DNA of 61,505 nucleotides, from positions 1 through 61,505 of the forward strand of contig URCF01000012.1 of NCBI GenBank assembly GCA_900546365.1, written 5' to 3'. Of the stretch, positions 16,878 to 25,605 are shown one piece after another. Made by a program: the position numbers and the translations under genes. Below the pieces are notes generated by a model, which searched no databases, was not told the DNA's origin, and saw only the letters and a program-made list of their open reading frames with translations. Every line of letters starts with the position of its first letter. Position 1 is the stretch's first letter. The stretch is from an uncultured Porphyromonadaceae bacterium (GTDB taxonomy: Bacteria > Bacteroidota > Bacteroidia > Bacteroidales > Muribaculaceae).

Positions 16878-18355
16878 TCCGATTCTTTGATGATGAGGAG
16901 AGTGTCGCCGGTCTGGAGTCGGCGTTTGCCGTTGGGCACTATGTAGCGTCCGTCGCGCTTTATCATCATGACAAGTCCGCCGGTGGGAAGTGTTATGTTG
17001 CCGAGAGTGTTCCCTTCGGCAAGATGCTTTTCCGTGAGCACGAGAGTGTGGAGCGAGGTGGGATGCTCGTCGGCCAGCTCCACGCCGAAGTCGGGTTCAT
17101 CCTTTGCTGAGTTGTCTGTCAGCTTGAGCTTGCGTGCCGCTGCAATCACGGATGTGCCTTGCAGAAGCAGTGACAGAAGTGTGACGAAAAACACAATATT
17201 GAATATCTGTCCGGCTCCGGGCACACCGGCTACCACCGGGTATGTGGCGAAAATGATGGGGACAGCACCGCGCAAACCAACCCATGAAACGAATGTTTTG
17301 GTGCGTAAATTTATTTTGCGGAACGGCAGCAGGCATAGCCATACGCTGACCGGGCGACCCACAAAAATCATGAACAGGCCCACGAGAAGTGACACTGCGG
17401 TGACCGACAGCATCTCGTGGGGGTTGACAAGCAGTCCGAGCATCAGGAACACTACAATCTGGGCAAGCCAGGTGAGTCCGTCCATGAATTTGGATATGCT
17501 GCGGCGATATGGCAAGGACGCGTTGCCAAGCATTATGCCAAGGATATATACAGCCAGATATCCGTTGCCGTTGATAGCCGTGGTGGCTGTGAACGTAAAG
17601 AATACCAGAGCTATTATGAGTATTGAAATCATGGCTGTGGCCTGTCCGGCATCCTCGCCGCCGCTGTTGCGGCCAATGCTGCGGTAGAACAATATCAGCC
17701 ATTTTGCGGCCCATCCCAAGGCAATTCCCATGGTTGCACCGACTCCGAATTGAAGCGCGAGCTGTCCGAGTATGGTGGCGAAACTGAGGGTGCCGTCAAG
17801 GGTTGTAGCTTCAATCAGCAGGATGGTGAGCATATAAGCCATAGGGTCGTTGGATCCGCTCTCAAGTTCAAGCATGGGGCGGAGGTTATGCTTCAACTTC
17901 ACTTTTTGTCCTCCGAGAATGCCGAACACCGAGGCTGAATCGGTGCTGGACATTGTGGCGGCGAGCAGCAGCGATGGTATCAGAGCGAAATGGATGTTGG
18001 TCCATGATATGCCTGACAGCCAGAATATGAACAGACCTGTGACCAGGGCGGTGATAAGCACTCCGGCTGTGGATAGCAGAAGCCCGGGCGCGAGGATGGG
18101 GCGGATGGATGTGATGGTGGTGGACATACCTCCGGAAAACAGGATGATGCACAAAGCCACCATGCCTATCATCTGTGCCTGATGCATATCGCCGAACTGT
18201 ATGCCGAGGCCGTCGCAACCAAACAACATCCCGACAATCAGAAATACCAGCAGCAAAGGCAGTCCGGTGCGGTAGCTGGTTTTGCCGATCAGAACTCCTG
18301 CCAACAGGAGCACCGACCCTAAGAGCATAATGTTTTCTCCGCTAAGAAGCATCAT
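16868..18355 (-). CDS. Potassium/proton antiporter, CPA1 (NhaP2/CvrA) type
   Basis: About 495 residues with 12-13 membrane segments and a C-terminal TrkA_C domain (HTLVLTEKHLAEGNTLG ... GDTLLIIKES). The CPA1 ion-site residues are in STDSASVFG and the ND motif of ESGSNDPMAY. This architecture fits NhaP2/CvrA, which export K+ or Na+ in exchange for H+ across the inner membrane. The start is one of two adjacent ATGs (18355 or 18352); the longer open frame adds a non-conserved His/Arg-rich stretch and is rejected. It follows tatD by 59 bases and may be in the same transcript. Confidence 0.88.
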   Translation of the reverse strand: MMLLSGENIMLLGSVLLLAGVLIGKTSYRTGLPLLLVFLIVGMLFGCDGLGIQFGDMHQAQMIGMVALCIILFSGGMSTTITSIRPILAPGLLLSTAGVLITALVTGLFIFWLSGISWTNIHFALIPSLLLAATMSSTDSASVFGILGGQKVKLKHNLRPMLELESGSNDPMAYMLTILLIEATTLDGTLSFATILGQLALQFGVGATMGIALGWAAKWLILFYRSIGRNSGGEDAGQATAMISILIIALVFFTFTATTAINGNGYLAVYILGIMLGNASLPYRRSISKFMDGLTWLAQIVVFLMLGLLVNPHEMLSVTAVSLLVGLFMIFVGRPVSVWLCLLPFRKINLRTKTFVSWVGLRGAVPIIFATYPVVAGVPGAGQIFNIVFFVTLLSLLLQGTSVIAAARKLKLTDNSAKDEPDFGVELADEHPTSLHTLVLTEKHLAEGNTLGNITLPTGGLVMMIKRDGRYIVPNGKRRLQTGDTLLIIKESDQL

Positions 18356-18414
18356 GTATGTGGAATGTTGAATGGTTATCGGATGGTTGTGAAAAGAGTG
18401 TGATCGGAAGTGAA

Positions 18415-19179
18415 TCAGATGTGGAAGAGTGTGCGGGCGTTGGCGGTTGTGGCGGCTTCGATGTCGGCCACCGGCAGCTCCAGAGCCTGCGCTATATGTG
18501 CCACGGTGGAGGGGAGCATGGCGCTCTCGCACCGCTTGCCACGGTATGGTACCGGCGCGAGATAGGGGGAGTCGGTTTCCACCAGCAGCCGCTCGGTGGT
18601 GATGGCCGGGAGAGTGTGGCGCAACTTGGAATTTTTGAATGTGACAATGCCGTTGATTCCGAAATACATATCGGCCACGTTGCGTACACGTTCCACTTCG
18701 GCCTCAGTGCCTGAGAAGCTGTGCATCACTCCTGTGATGCCGTGAAATCCGCGCATCACCTCCAATGTCTGGTCCAATCCGTTGCGGCAGTGGATAATCA
18801 CCGGTTTGCCGCTGTCCATGGCCCATTGCATCTGTTGCTCAAGCGCTTGCATCTGTTGCTCGATATAGGTGGCATCCCAGTAGAGGTCGATACCCACCTC
18901 TCCAACAGCCACGTAGGAGGTGCCATCGTTCCAATAGGAGTGGATTTGCTCAAGCTGTTCGCGCCAGTCGGATCCTATTTCGGTGGGGTGCAGCCCCATG
19001 GCTATATGTGTGATGTCGGGAAACAACCGGTGCAGCTCCTTCATGGGTTGTACGGTTGTGAGATCCACATTGGGAAATATCATCTGCTCCACGCCTGCCT
19101 CTATGGCGCGCTTCACTGCGGGAGATCCCCCTTCCTCAAATTCCGGGAGATAGAGATGTGTGTGGGTGTCGATGATCAT
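18415..19179 (-). CDS. tatD: TatD-family metal-dependent hydrolase (DNase)
   Basis: A 254-residue TIM-barrel hydrolase. Metal ligands are visible: IDTHTHLY at the start, AMGLHPTE, GEVGIDLYW, VIIHCRN and VETDSPYLAP. TatD proteins are cytosolic 3'-5' DNases or D-aminoacyl-tRNA-related hydrolases with repair or turnover roles. Its ATG overlaps the stop of the polyprenyl synthase gene (ATGA), so translation is coupled. Confidence 0.9.
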   Translation of the reverse strand: MIIDTHTHLYLPEFEEGGSPAVKRAIEAGVEQMIFPNVDLTTVQPMKELHRLFPDITHIAMGLHPTEIGSDWREQLEQIHSYWNDGTSYVAVGEVGIDLYWDATYIEQQMQALEQQMQWAMDSGKPVIIHCRNGLDQTLEVMRGFHGITGVMHSFSGTEAEVERVRNVADMYFGINGIVTFKNSKLRHTLPAITTERLLVETDSPYLAPVPYRGKRCESAMLPSTVAHIAQALELPVADIEAATTANARTLFHI

Positions 19180-20147
19180 TTGGTGCGGGTTTCAGCGTTG
19201 CGGGCCAGTGACATGAAAAATTCCATTGCCTCCTGTGACAGAGATTCCGGCAATGATGCAATGGCTTCGGATGAAAAGCGGGTCACCATCTGCCTGCATT
19301 CGCGGTCAAGGCCCAGGACCCGGTAGATATCTCTCACGGCCTCAATTTTGTCGGCAGGGTTGTCGAGAATCAGCGCGTCGGCCAGCGAATGGTCGTGGAC
19401 GCGGTGCATAGCCGAGATTAGCAGCCATGTTTTCTTTTCATTGAGTATGTCGCCGCCAATCGGTTTGCCAAAAGTTTCGGTGTCGCCGAAAGTGTCGAGG
19501 TAGTCATCCTGCATCTGGAAAGCCAGTCCGAGCAACTCGCCGTAGCGATACATGGCTTTGGCATCGGGATCGCAAGCACCGGCCATGATGGCACCGAGCT
19601 GACAGGCACATCCGAGGAGCACGGAGGTTTTGAGCCGTATCATATTCATATACTCTTCCACCGCCACATCGTTGCGCGCCTCAAAGTCCATGTCCAGCTG
19701 CTGTCCTTCATACACCTCCATGGCGGTGCGGTCGTAGAGGTCGAGCAGTTGTGTCAACGCCGGTGCCGGAAGCGAGGAAGCCTCGCCGCCGCGCATCAAC
19801 ATTCCAGCCATGGTGAGCATGGCGTCTCCCGACAGGATGGCTGTGCGTTCGTCCCATTTCACATACACCGTGGGGCGCGAGCGGCGTACCGGGGAATGGT
19901 CCATGAGGTCGTCGTGGAGCAGGGTGAAGTTGTGAAACATCTCTATTCCCAGAGCCTGGTTGATGGCATGGAGCGGGTCAGCGCCGAAAGCCTCGCATGT
20001 GGCGAGGGTGAGCACCGGACGTATGCGCTTGCCGCCGGCATCGAGCGAATAGCGGATCGGTTCATAAAGGCCGTTGGGCTCGGAGGGGTAGGAGATGCGA
20101 GCTATATGCTCGTTGATGAGTTTGGAATATTGGGCAACGGTGAGCAT
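19176..20147 (-). CDS. Polyprenyl diphosphate synthase
   Basis: A 323-residue trans-isoprenyl diphosphate synthase joining isopentenyl diphosphate units. The first Asp-rich motif is LLHDDLMD and the second MQDDYLDTFGD, with GGKRIRP near the start. A Phe five residues before the first motif (HNFTLLHDD) is a feature of short-to-medium chain enzymes, so a C15-C20 product is likelier than a quinone-length chain; this is inference. The start at 20147 avoids the upstream lipoprotein gene. It is the middle gene of lipoprotein / synthase / tatD. Confidence 0.88.
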   Translation of the reverse strand: MLTVAQYSKLINEHIARISYPSEPNGLYEPIRYSLDAGGKRIRPVLTLATCEAFGADPLHAINQALGIEMFHNFTLLHDDLMDHSPVRRSRPTVYVKWDERTAILSGDAMLTMAGMLMRGGEASSLPAPALTQLLDLYDRTAMEVYEGQQLDMDFEARNDVAVEEYMNMIRLKTSVLLGCACQLGAIMAGACDPDAKAMYRYGELLGLAFQMQDDYLDTFGDTETFGKPIGGDILNEKKTWLLISAMHRVHDHSLADALILDNPADKIEAVRDIYRVLGLDRECRQMVTRFSSEAIASLPESLSQEAMEFFMSLARNAETRTK

Positions 20148-20163
20148 GGCAATAGGTTGAGAA

Positions 20164-20631
20164 TCAATGTTGATATCCGCGACGGAAGCGGGCGAGGTCG
20201 TTGGGTGACAGGGCGAGCACACGCTCGATGATGGGCACAAGGATGGAGTCGTTGGGATCCTGACTCACGAGGTGGCCGAGATATTCCGGATCGCAGGTGC
20301 GCAGCAGCACTTTTGCTCTTCGCTCAGGGGAGAGGGTGGTGCTCACGGAATCGATGGCGTTGAGAAACCTTGGCATGGAGTCGGCGTAGGCATAGGCCAC
20401 CCTCTGGGTGAGCTGCATGGCGTAGGTGCGATTGGCGGGACGGTCGGAGGCGAGCCATTCCACAATGGTCTGGGCGGCGTTGACGCATCCCATGTTGGCG
20501 GCGATGGAGTCGCCCATGGTCTGCGCGGGGATCTCCATGTCCACCTCCACGGCGCATGGGGCGTCGCTGTGGCCGCAAGATACTATGGCAATGAATATTG
20601 CCAATACTGGAAGTAAGCGATAGGTATTCAT
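20164..20631 (-). CDS. Small lipoprotein, unknown function
   Basis: MNTYRLLPVLAIFIAIVSCG is a lipoprotein signal with Cys19, leaving a helical domain of about 135 residues ending NDLARFRRGYQH. No domain is recognised. The ATG at 20631 is preferred to the frame's first start at 20643, since that overlaps the promoter. The predicted leader is only about 6 bases. It is first in the operon with the polyprenyl synthase and tatD; no functional link can be inferred. Confidence 0.75.
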   Translation of the reverse strand: MNTYRLLPVLAIFIAIVSCGHSDAPCAVEVDMEIPAQTMGDSIAANMGCVNAAQTIVEWLASDRPANRTYAMQLTQRVAYAYADSMPRFLNAIDSVSTTLSPERRAKVLLRTCDPEYLGHLVSQDPNDSILVPIIERVLALSPNDLARFRRGYQH

Positions 20632-20640
20632 ATATAACCA

Positions 20641-20648
20641 CAAAATTA
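20641..20648 (-). promoter_or_regulatory. Promoter of lipoprotein operon (-7 TAATTTTG)
   Basis: Exact TAnnTTTG on the minus strand, immediately beside the divergent plus-strand box at 20650-20657. Confidence 0.6.
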
Positions 20649-20649
20649 G

Positions 20650-20657
20650 TAACTTTG
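20650..20657 (+). promoter_or_regulatory. Promoter of sigma-factor operon (-7 TAACTTTG)
   Basis: Exact TAnnTTTG, 71 bases before ATG 20729. It is separated by a single base from the divergent minus-strand -7 box, so the two transcripts should compete for polymerase. Confidence 0.6.
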
Positions 20658-20728
20658 TGTGGCAGGTGCAACTTTTTGGAGTGTTAACCGCGTCTAACCG
20701 ATGAAAACAAAAAAACTATACGCATTAT

Positions 20729-21415
20729 ATGAAAAAACATTTATTGATTCTTGCAACGCTGGCTGCCGCACTGCTCGGAGTGGTGATGCAGTCGTGCAGC
20801 GATGACAGCGAAAGAACACGCTCGGTGGAGATTGTGGACAAGGCGGATATATCCGACATCCATTCCCTGGCACAGGAAATGATTAACCGGGGCAAAGATG
20901 TGAGTCTGAGCTACGATTCGATCAACAGCCTTACGGTGATGACCATCACCCCGCCGCAAAACAGCCACGCATTTGTTAGTGAGGTGGGCGATAATATCGT
21001 GGCACTGACTGCTGTGGTGCTCGGGTTGTCAATGCCGGCGATAGTGACGGTGCTGGTGTTTATGCTGATATTCAGGTATCTCCGTAGGCGCAAACTTGAC
21101 CGCTACAGAGTGATGGAGTATGCCATAGACCATGGGATGCAGCTCCCCGACAGCTTCTATCTGGCCGAGGAGGGGCGCAACACCAACACACCACGCTCGG
21201 CTATTGTGTGGATAGGGTGGGGACTGGCCCTAATAGCATTCTTCCTGTGCGTTGATATGGAGCCGCTTGCCTCCTTTGGCCTGATTCCGTTGTTTATAGG
21301 AGTGGCCCGCGGTGTGACATATATCATCAACCGCCGTGATGCCCGGCAGAGGGAGCGGATGGACAGCACTCCATTGTTTGAAGACACCGATGAGAACTCA
21401 GACATCCGATGCTGA
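20729..21415 (+). CDS. Membrane protein, DUF6249-like, with lipoprotein-like signal
   Basis: A 228-residue protein. The N-terminus (KKHLLILATLAAALLGVVMQ then SCSDDSE) looks like a Bacteroidetes lipoprotein signal with an acidic export tail after Cys23. Residues of about 90-115 form a membrane segment followed by RRRKLDRYRVMEYAIDHGMQ LP, the pattern of DUF6249 proteins, and two more hydrophobic stretches follow near 155-195. Function is unknown. It overlaps the sigma factor gene by 7 bases, so it is probably a membrane component controlled with or sensed by that sigma factor (inference). Confidence 0.75.
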   Translation: MKKHLLILATLAAALLGVVMQSCSDDSERTRSVEIVDKADISDIHSLAQEMINRGKDVSLSYDSINSLTVMTITPPQNSHAFVSEVGDNIVALTAVVLGLSMPAIVTVLVFMLIFRYLRRRKLDRYRVMEYAIDHGMQLPDSFYLAEEGRNTNTPRSAIVWIGWGLALIAFFLCVDMEPLASFGLIPLFIGVARGVTYIINRRDARQRERMDSTPLFEDTDENSDIRC

Positions 21416-21948
21416 GCAAACTTGAGGAAATAGCACTGATTGCCAGATGTGTGGCGGTTGACGACCGTCGCGCATTCGGGCGGCTCGTGGATGAATACAG
21501 CCCCGGATTGAGGAGGTTTGTGTTCAACCTCACCATGGGCAACGCCTCGCTCACCGATGATATCGCGCAGGAAACCTTCATCAAGGCCTACGGAGCGATA
21601 AAGTCGTTCAAAGGTGCGTCGCGGTTTGGCACCTGGCTCTACGCGATAGCCTGCCGGGAGTATGCCAACATCTTGCGCCGCCGCAGCGAGCTGCCGATGA
21701 ACGAGGCTTTGCCGCAGCTGACAATCGACAGCCGCGATGATGCCGGCCTGGCCGAGATGCGCCACGACATCCAGGTGGGGCTGAAGGCGTTGTCGCCTGC
21801 CGAGCGCACCCTGATAGTGCTTTTTTACCTCGAGGACAAGCCTATAAAGGATATAATGCGTATCACCAATATGCCCGAGGGCACCATTAAATCTTATCTA
21901 TCACGTGCCAAAGCCAAAATGGCCAAGGCTCTAAATGACTTGAAATGA
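21409..21948 (+). CDS. RNA polymerase sigma-70 family factor (ECF type)
   Basis: A 179-residue two-domain sigma factor. Region 2 reads FGRLVDEYSPGLRRFVFNLT then DDIAQETFIKAYGAIKSF; region 4 reads LSPAERTLIVLFYLEDKPIK then GTIKSYLSRAKAKMAKAL. It recruits core polymerase to a specific promoter set. It is the middle gene of three overlapping genes; both neighbours are membrane proteins, as expected for a sigma factor held by a membrane partner. Regulon and signal are unknown. Confidence 0.9.
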   Translation: MLSKLEEIALIARCVAVDDRRAFGRLVDEYSPGLRRFVFNLTMGNASLTDDIAQETFIKAYGAIKSFKGASRFGTWLYAIACREYANILRRRSELPMNEALPQLTIDSRDDAGLAEMRHDIQVGLKALSPAERTLIVLFYLEDKPIKDIMRITNMPEGTIKSYLSRAKAKMAKALNDLK

Positions 21949-22295
21949 ACAATCCTGATAATCTGCATAAAACTGATGACGCACTCGACAGCCGCCTGAG
22001 GCACATGATGCACAAAGGGGCACTGCAGGCCCCGCCGTCGCCATGGTTCACACAAAACGTGCTGCACCGCCTGCCGGAACGCAAGCGGTGCATAGCATCG
22101 GTGGTGGAGTATATAATATATGTGTTGGGCATCGTGGCCACATCCACCTATCTGGTGATGTATGTGGTGGGCACGGTGGAGAGCATGGTGGTGACGGTGA
22201 ACGATGTCATCATCTACGCGGTGCTGATGGCACTGCTGGTGTCGCTCTGCTATATGCTGGTGGTGCCGTTCTGGCGCCGTCTCAGCATCTCCTGA
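21945..22295 (+). CDS. Two-TM protein downstream of sigma factor, putative anti-sigma (DUF5056-like)
   Basis: A 116-residue protein, ATGA-coupled to the sigma gene. A soluble N-terminus of about 45 residues (SRLRHMMHKGALQAPPSPWF, then TQNVLHRLPERK) is followed by two membrane helices (IYVLGIVATSTYLVMYVVG and VIIYAVLMALLVSLCYMLVV). The FTxxVxxRLPER motif recalls DUF5056 proteins found next to sigma factors in Bacteroides, from memory. I infer an anti-sigma-like role. The 3' end overlaps the converging ATPase gene by 14 bases. Confidence 0.7.
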   Translation: MNNPDNLHKTDDALDSRLRHMMHKGALQAPPSPWFTQNVLHRLPERKRCIASVVEYIIYVLGIVATSTYLVMYVVGTVESMVVTVNDVIIYAVLMALLVSLCYMLVVPFWRRLSIS

Positions 22296-24936
22296 GCAAT
22301 CTTGAAAGTTCGCCTATCCACAGCACCACGGATGTGGAAGCGATGATGATGCACCAGTCGGTGAGGCTGAGCGGATATACTCCGAAGAACCGTCCACCGA
22401 ACTGGACGATGGCTATTTGTCCCACCAGTATCACGAGCGCAATGAGCAGGAATCCGCGGCAACCACCAAGATGGAGCGCAGAGCGTCCGGTGGCGAACGC
22501 GCGGGCATTGAACATGTTCCAGAACTGTAGGAACACGAAGATAGTGAAGAACACACTCAGCTCGTAGGGCGTGAGACCTTTGTTGCCGGCAATCCATTGC
22601 GACGACAGCAGTTGGGTGAGCGAGGTGAAATGTGTGTGCTCAAACCAATAGAGTATGCCCAGCAGGATGGCGAAGAAAAGCAGTCCTGAGCCGAGGATGG
22701 CGCGGTACATCGAGGGGGTGATGATGAATGCCGAGCGGGAGCGCGGCGGACTTTTCATCACACTGTTGGACGGAGGCAGCGAGGCGAGGGCCACGGCTGC
22801 AAAGGTGTCCATTATCAGGTTGACCCACAGCATCTGAGTGACTGTGAGCGGAGATTCCATCCCCATCAGTGACCCGGCGAGCACTATCAGGCATGCCACT
22901 ACGTTGACAGTGAGCTGGAACATCACAAACCGCTGTATGTTGAGGTAGAGCGAGCGCCCCCACATCACTGCGCGGCCTATGGATGTGAACGAGTTGTCGA
23001 TGATGGTGATGTCGGAGGCTTCCTTGGCCACAGCGGTGCCGTCGCCCATGGACAATCCTACATGAGCGGCTTTCAGGGCCGGAGCATCGTTGGTGCCGTC
23101 GCCGGTCACAGCCACCACCTGGTTGCGGCTTTGCAGAGCTTCCACAAGACGCTTCTTGTCCATGGGGCGTGCCCGGGCAATGATTTTCAAATCGGGAGCC
23201 ACTTCGCGGAGCTTGCTGTCGGGCATGGCTGCAATCTCCGGGCCGGTAGTGATGTGGCGGTCGGAGTCCACGGCATCGTTCCACACACCCACCTGACGGC
23301 CAATCTCCTTGGCGGTGCCGGGAGTGTCGCCGGTCACAATCTTCACATTTATGCCTGCGTCAAGCACCTCGCGCACGGCATCGGGCACATCAGCGCGGAC
23401 GGGATCGGAAATCCCCACCACTCCAAGGAAGTTGAGGCCATCGGCCAACAGCTTTCCGCCCTCAATGGCTTTCTGGCCGGGGATGAGCTGCAGGCAGGCG
23501 AACCCGAGGGTGCGCATGGCCTGGGCCTGATAGTCGAGAAGCAGTTGGTTGACAGAGTGCTGTGATGCTCCGTCGGGCATGGTGGAGCATAGTCCCATCA
23601 CAATTTCGGGGGCACCTTTGACATAGAGCATGGTGCGTCCATCGGGAGTGGTGGCCACTGTGGCCATATATTTCCGCTCGGTGGAGAACGGCAGCTCGTC
23701 AACTACGGTGCACTGCTCGCGCAGAACTCTGTAGTCGGTGCCGTTGGCAAGCATCCACAGGAGCAAAGCTCCCTCGGTGGGGTTGCCGAGCACTTTGGGC
23801 TGCGGGCCGGAAAAGTCAAGCTGGGCAGTGGAGTTCAGAGCCATGCCGAGATATATGTCGGGGGTATCCACGCCGAAAAACTCCGCGTGGGCCACCTGCA
23901 TACGGTTTTGTGTGAGGGTGCCGGTTTTGTCGGTGCATATCACAGTGGTGGCACCCATTGTTTCACACGCATGCAGCTTGCGCACAAGATTTTGTGTCTG
24001 GAGCATACGGCGCATGGAGTAGGCGAGGCTCAATGTCACAGCCATAGGCAATCCTTCGGGCACAGCTACCACTACGAGGGTCACTGCAATCATCACCCCC
24101 TTGAGCAGATGGGCGAAAAACTCCATCGGCTGCCATGGATTGTTGAGGAGGAACAGACTTCCGTATGCCACCAGCACCAATGCGGCCACCACATAGCTGA
24201 GCTTGGATATCAGGGCACCGAGCCTGTTGAGCTGCTCCTGAAGCGGGGTGGTGACGGAGTTGTCGATCTGGGCAGCGTGGAACACATGGCCGTGTTCAGT
24301 GTTGTCGCCCACGGCAAACACGCGCATCCTGCCGTGCCCTTCCATCACTTTGGAGCCGCGCATCAGGTGGTTGCTCGGAAATGTGGCTTCGGAGTCAAAT
24401 TGCGCCGGGTCGGTGGTTTTGGAGCATAGCGGCTCACCGGTGAGGGTGGACTCGTCCACGCTCATGGACACAGCTTCAATAAGCTCGCCGTCGGCCGGCA
24501 CCTCGTTGCCCGCCGAGAGTATCACAATGTCGCCGCGCACCACATCGCGTTTGGGAATTTCGGTGACGCCTGCGGCACGGAGCACTGCCACTGCATCGTC
24601 ATCGTCCACTTTCTGGAGCAGCGAAAACTCGCGGTCGGCGCGGAATTCAAACCAAAACGACAATCCTGTGGCGAGGATGATGGCCATGAAAATACCCACC
24701 GGTTCAAAAAACACTTCCACTCCCTGGTGGAGAGCATAATGCTCGTAGCAGGAGATGCCAATGGACACGGCTCCTGCCACGAGTAGTATTATAATCAGCG
24801 GGTCGGAAAATTTCTGGAGAAATTTTTTCCAGAGAGGCACACCCGCAGGGGGTGTGATGAGGTTGGAGCCGTACCGACTGCGGCTGTCAAGCACCTGCTC
24901 GTCGGTAAGGCCGGTTACGGGTTTGTTGTCGGACAT
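22282..24936 (-). CDS. Calcium-translocating P-type ATPase, PMCA (P2B) type
   Basis: An 884-residue ATP-driven cation pump of the inner membrane. It has the TGEP actuator loop, the M4 motif VVAVPEGLPMAVTLSLAYSM, the phosphorylated Asp336 in CTDKTGTLTQN, the hinge TGDGTNDAPALKAAHVG, and the M6 NLIMDTFAAVALA with the Asn/Asp pair typical of one Ca2+ site. Expected job: Ca2+ export. Its start lies 34 bases after the end of the barrel-protein gene, with no convincing promoter between, so it is probably read from ligA onward. Confidence 0.9.
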   Translation of the reverse strand: MSDNKPVTGLTDEQVLDSRSRYGSNLITPPAGVPLWKKFLQKFSDPLIIILLVAGAVSIGISCYEHYALHQGVEVFFEPVGIFMAIILATGLSFWFEFRADREFSLLQKVDDDDAVAVLRAAGVTEIPKRDVVRGDIVILSAGNEVPADGELIEAVSMSVDESTLTGEPLCSKTTDPAQFDSEATFPSNHLMRGSKVMEGHGRMRVFAVGDNTEHGHVFHAAQIDNSVTTPLQEQLNRLGALISKLSYVVAALVLVAYGSLFLLNNPWQPMEFFAHLLKGVMIAVTLVVVAVPEGLPMAVTLSLAYSMRRMLQTQNLVRKLHACETMGATTVICTDKTGTLTQNRMQVAHAEFFGVDTPDIYLGMALNSTAQLDFSGPQPKVLGNPTEGALLLWMLANGTDYRVLREQCTVVDELPFSTERKYMATVATTPDGRTMLYVKGAPEIVMGLCSTMPDGASQHSVNQLLLDYQAQAMRTLGFACLQLIPGQKAIEGGKLLADGLNFLGVVGISDPVRADVPDAVREVLDAGINVKIVTGDTPGTAKEIGRQVGVWNDAVDSDRHITTGPEIAAMPDSKLREVAPDLKIIARARPMDKKRLVEALQSRNQVVAVTGDGTNDAPALKAAHVGLSMGDGTAVAKEASDITIIDNSFTSIGRAVMWGRSLYLNIQRFVMFQLTVNVVACLIVLAGSLMGMESPLTVTQMLWVNLIMDTFAAVALASLPPSNSVMKSPPRSRSAFIITPSMYRAILGSGLLFFAILLGILYWFEHTHFTSLTQLLSSQWIAGNKGLTPYELSVFFTIFVFLQFWNMFNARAFATGRSALHLGGCRGFLLIALVILVGQIAIVQFGGRFFGVYPLSLTDWCIIIASTSVVLWIGELSRLLRRC

Positions 24937-24970
24937 TATATCCTTGTATCTATATTTCTTTTGTTATCGG

Positions 24971-25582
24971 TTACAGACCAAACATATAGGCGGCGCTGAT
25001 GGTCCAGTAGCGGTTGCGGCCTTCCAGTCCTATGCTTTCGGGAGTGCCGGTGCTCTTGAGGGCTTTGGACATGCCCAGACCGTAGGATGCGCCAAACTGC
25101 AGACGCTGGAGAAATTCAATGCCGAAGCCGAAGTTCCATGAGGTGTCGTATTTGCTGTTGCGCAAGGCATCGTTGACAGCCCTCGAGCTGGTGAGGAACG
25201 CGAAGCTCGGTCCGGTGGTGAGGTAGGGACGCACTATCTTGTTGATAGCCGGGATGTTGATGCGCCATTTGAAGTTGATGGGAATTTCAATATAGTCGCG
25301 GCCACTGCGGTGTATCTCGTTGTCTTCCATCCATTTGGTGCCACGGCGCACATACATCACCGACAGGTCGGCACCAACGCCAAGCACAGGCACTGTAAAT
25401 TCGGCCATCGCACCGATGTTGAACCCGGCGCGGTTGTCGGACGAGAATGCTCGGTCGTTGAAGTGCAGTTGGTTGATGTTCAAGCCAATGCGCGGACCAA
25501 AGCGGAACTGGGCAGAAGTTTGGAAGGTGCAGAATGAGATCACGGCCATTACTGCGATTGCGATTAATTTGATTCTTTTCAT
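24971..25582 (-). CDS. Outer-membrane beta-barrel protein (porin family)
   Basis: A 203-residue protein with signal peptide (KRIKLIAIAVMAVISFCTFQ then TSAQ) and alternating strands with aromatic girdles (FRFGPRIGLNINQL, RDYIEIPINFKWRINIP), ending YWTISAAYMFGL with a C-terminal aromatic-Gly-Leu strand. This is the small 8-strand PorT/OmpX-like fold. Role unknown, possibly structural or adhesive. It lies 23 bases after ligA and before the ATPase gene. Confidence 0.85.
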   Translation of the reverse strand: MKRIKLIAIAVMAVISFCTFQTSAQFRFGPRIGLNINQLHFNDRAFSSDNRAGFNIGAMAEFTVPVLGVGADLSVMYVRRGTKWMEDNEIHRSGRDYIEIPINFKWRINIPAINKIVRPYLTTGPSFAFLTSSRAVNDALRNSKYDTSWNFGFGIEFLQRLQFGASYGLGMSKALKSTGTPESIGLEGRNRYWTISAAYMFGL

Positions 25583-25605
25583 AAATATAAATAGTTGATT
25601 GTTAA

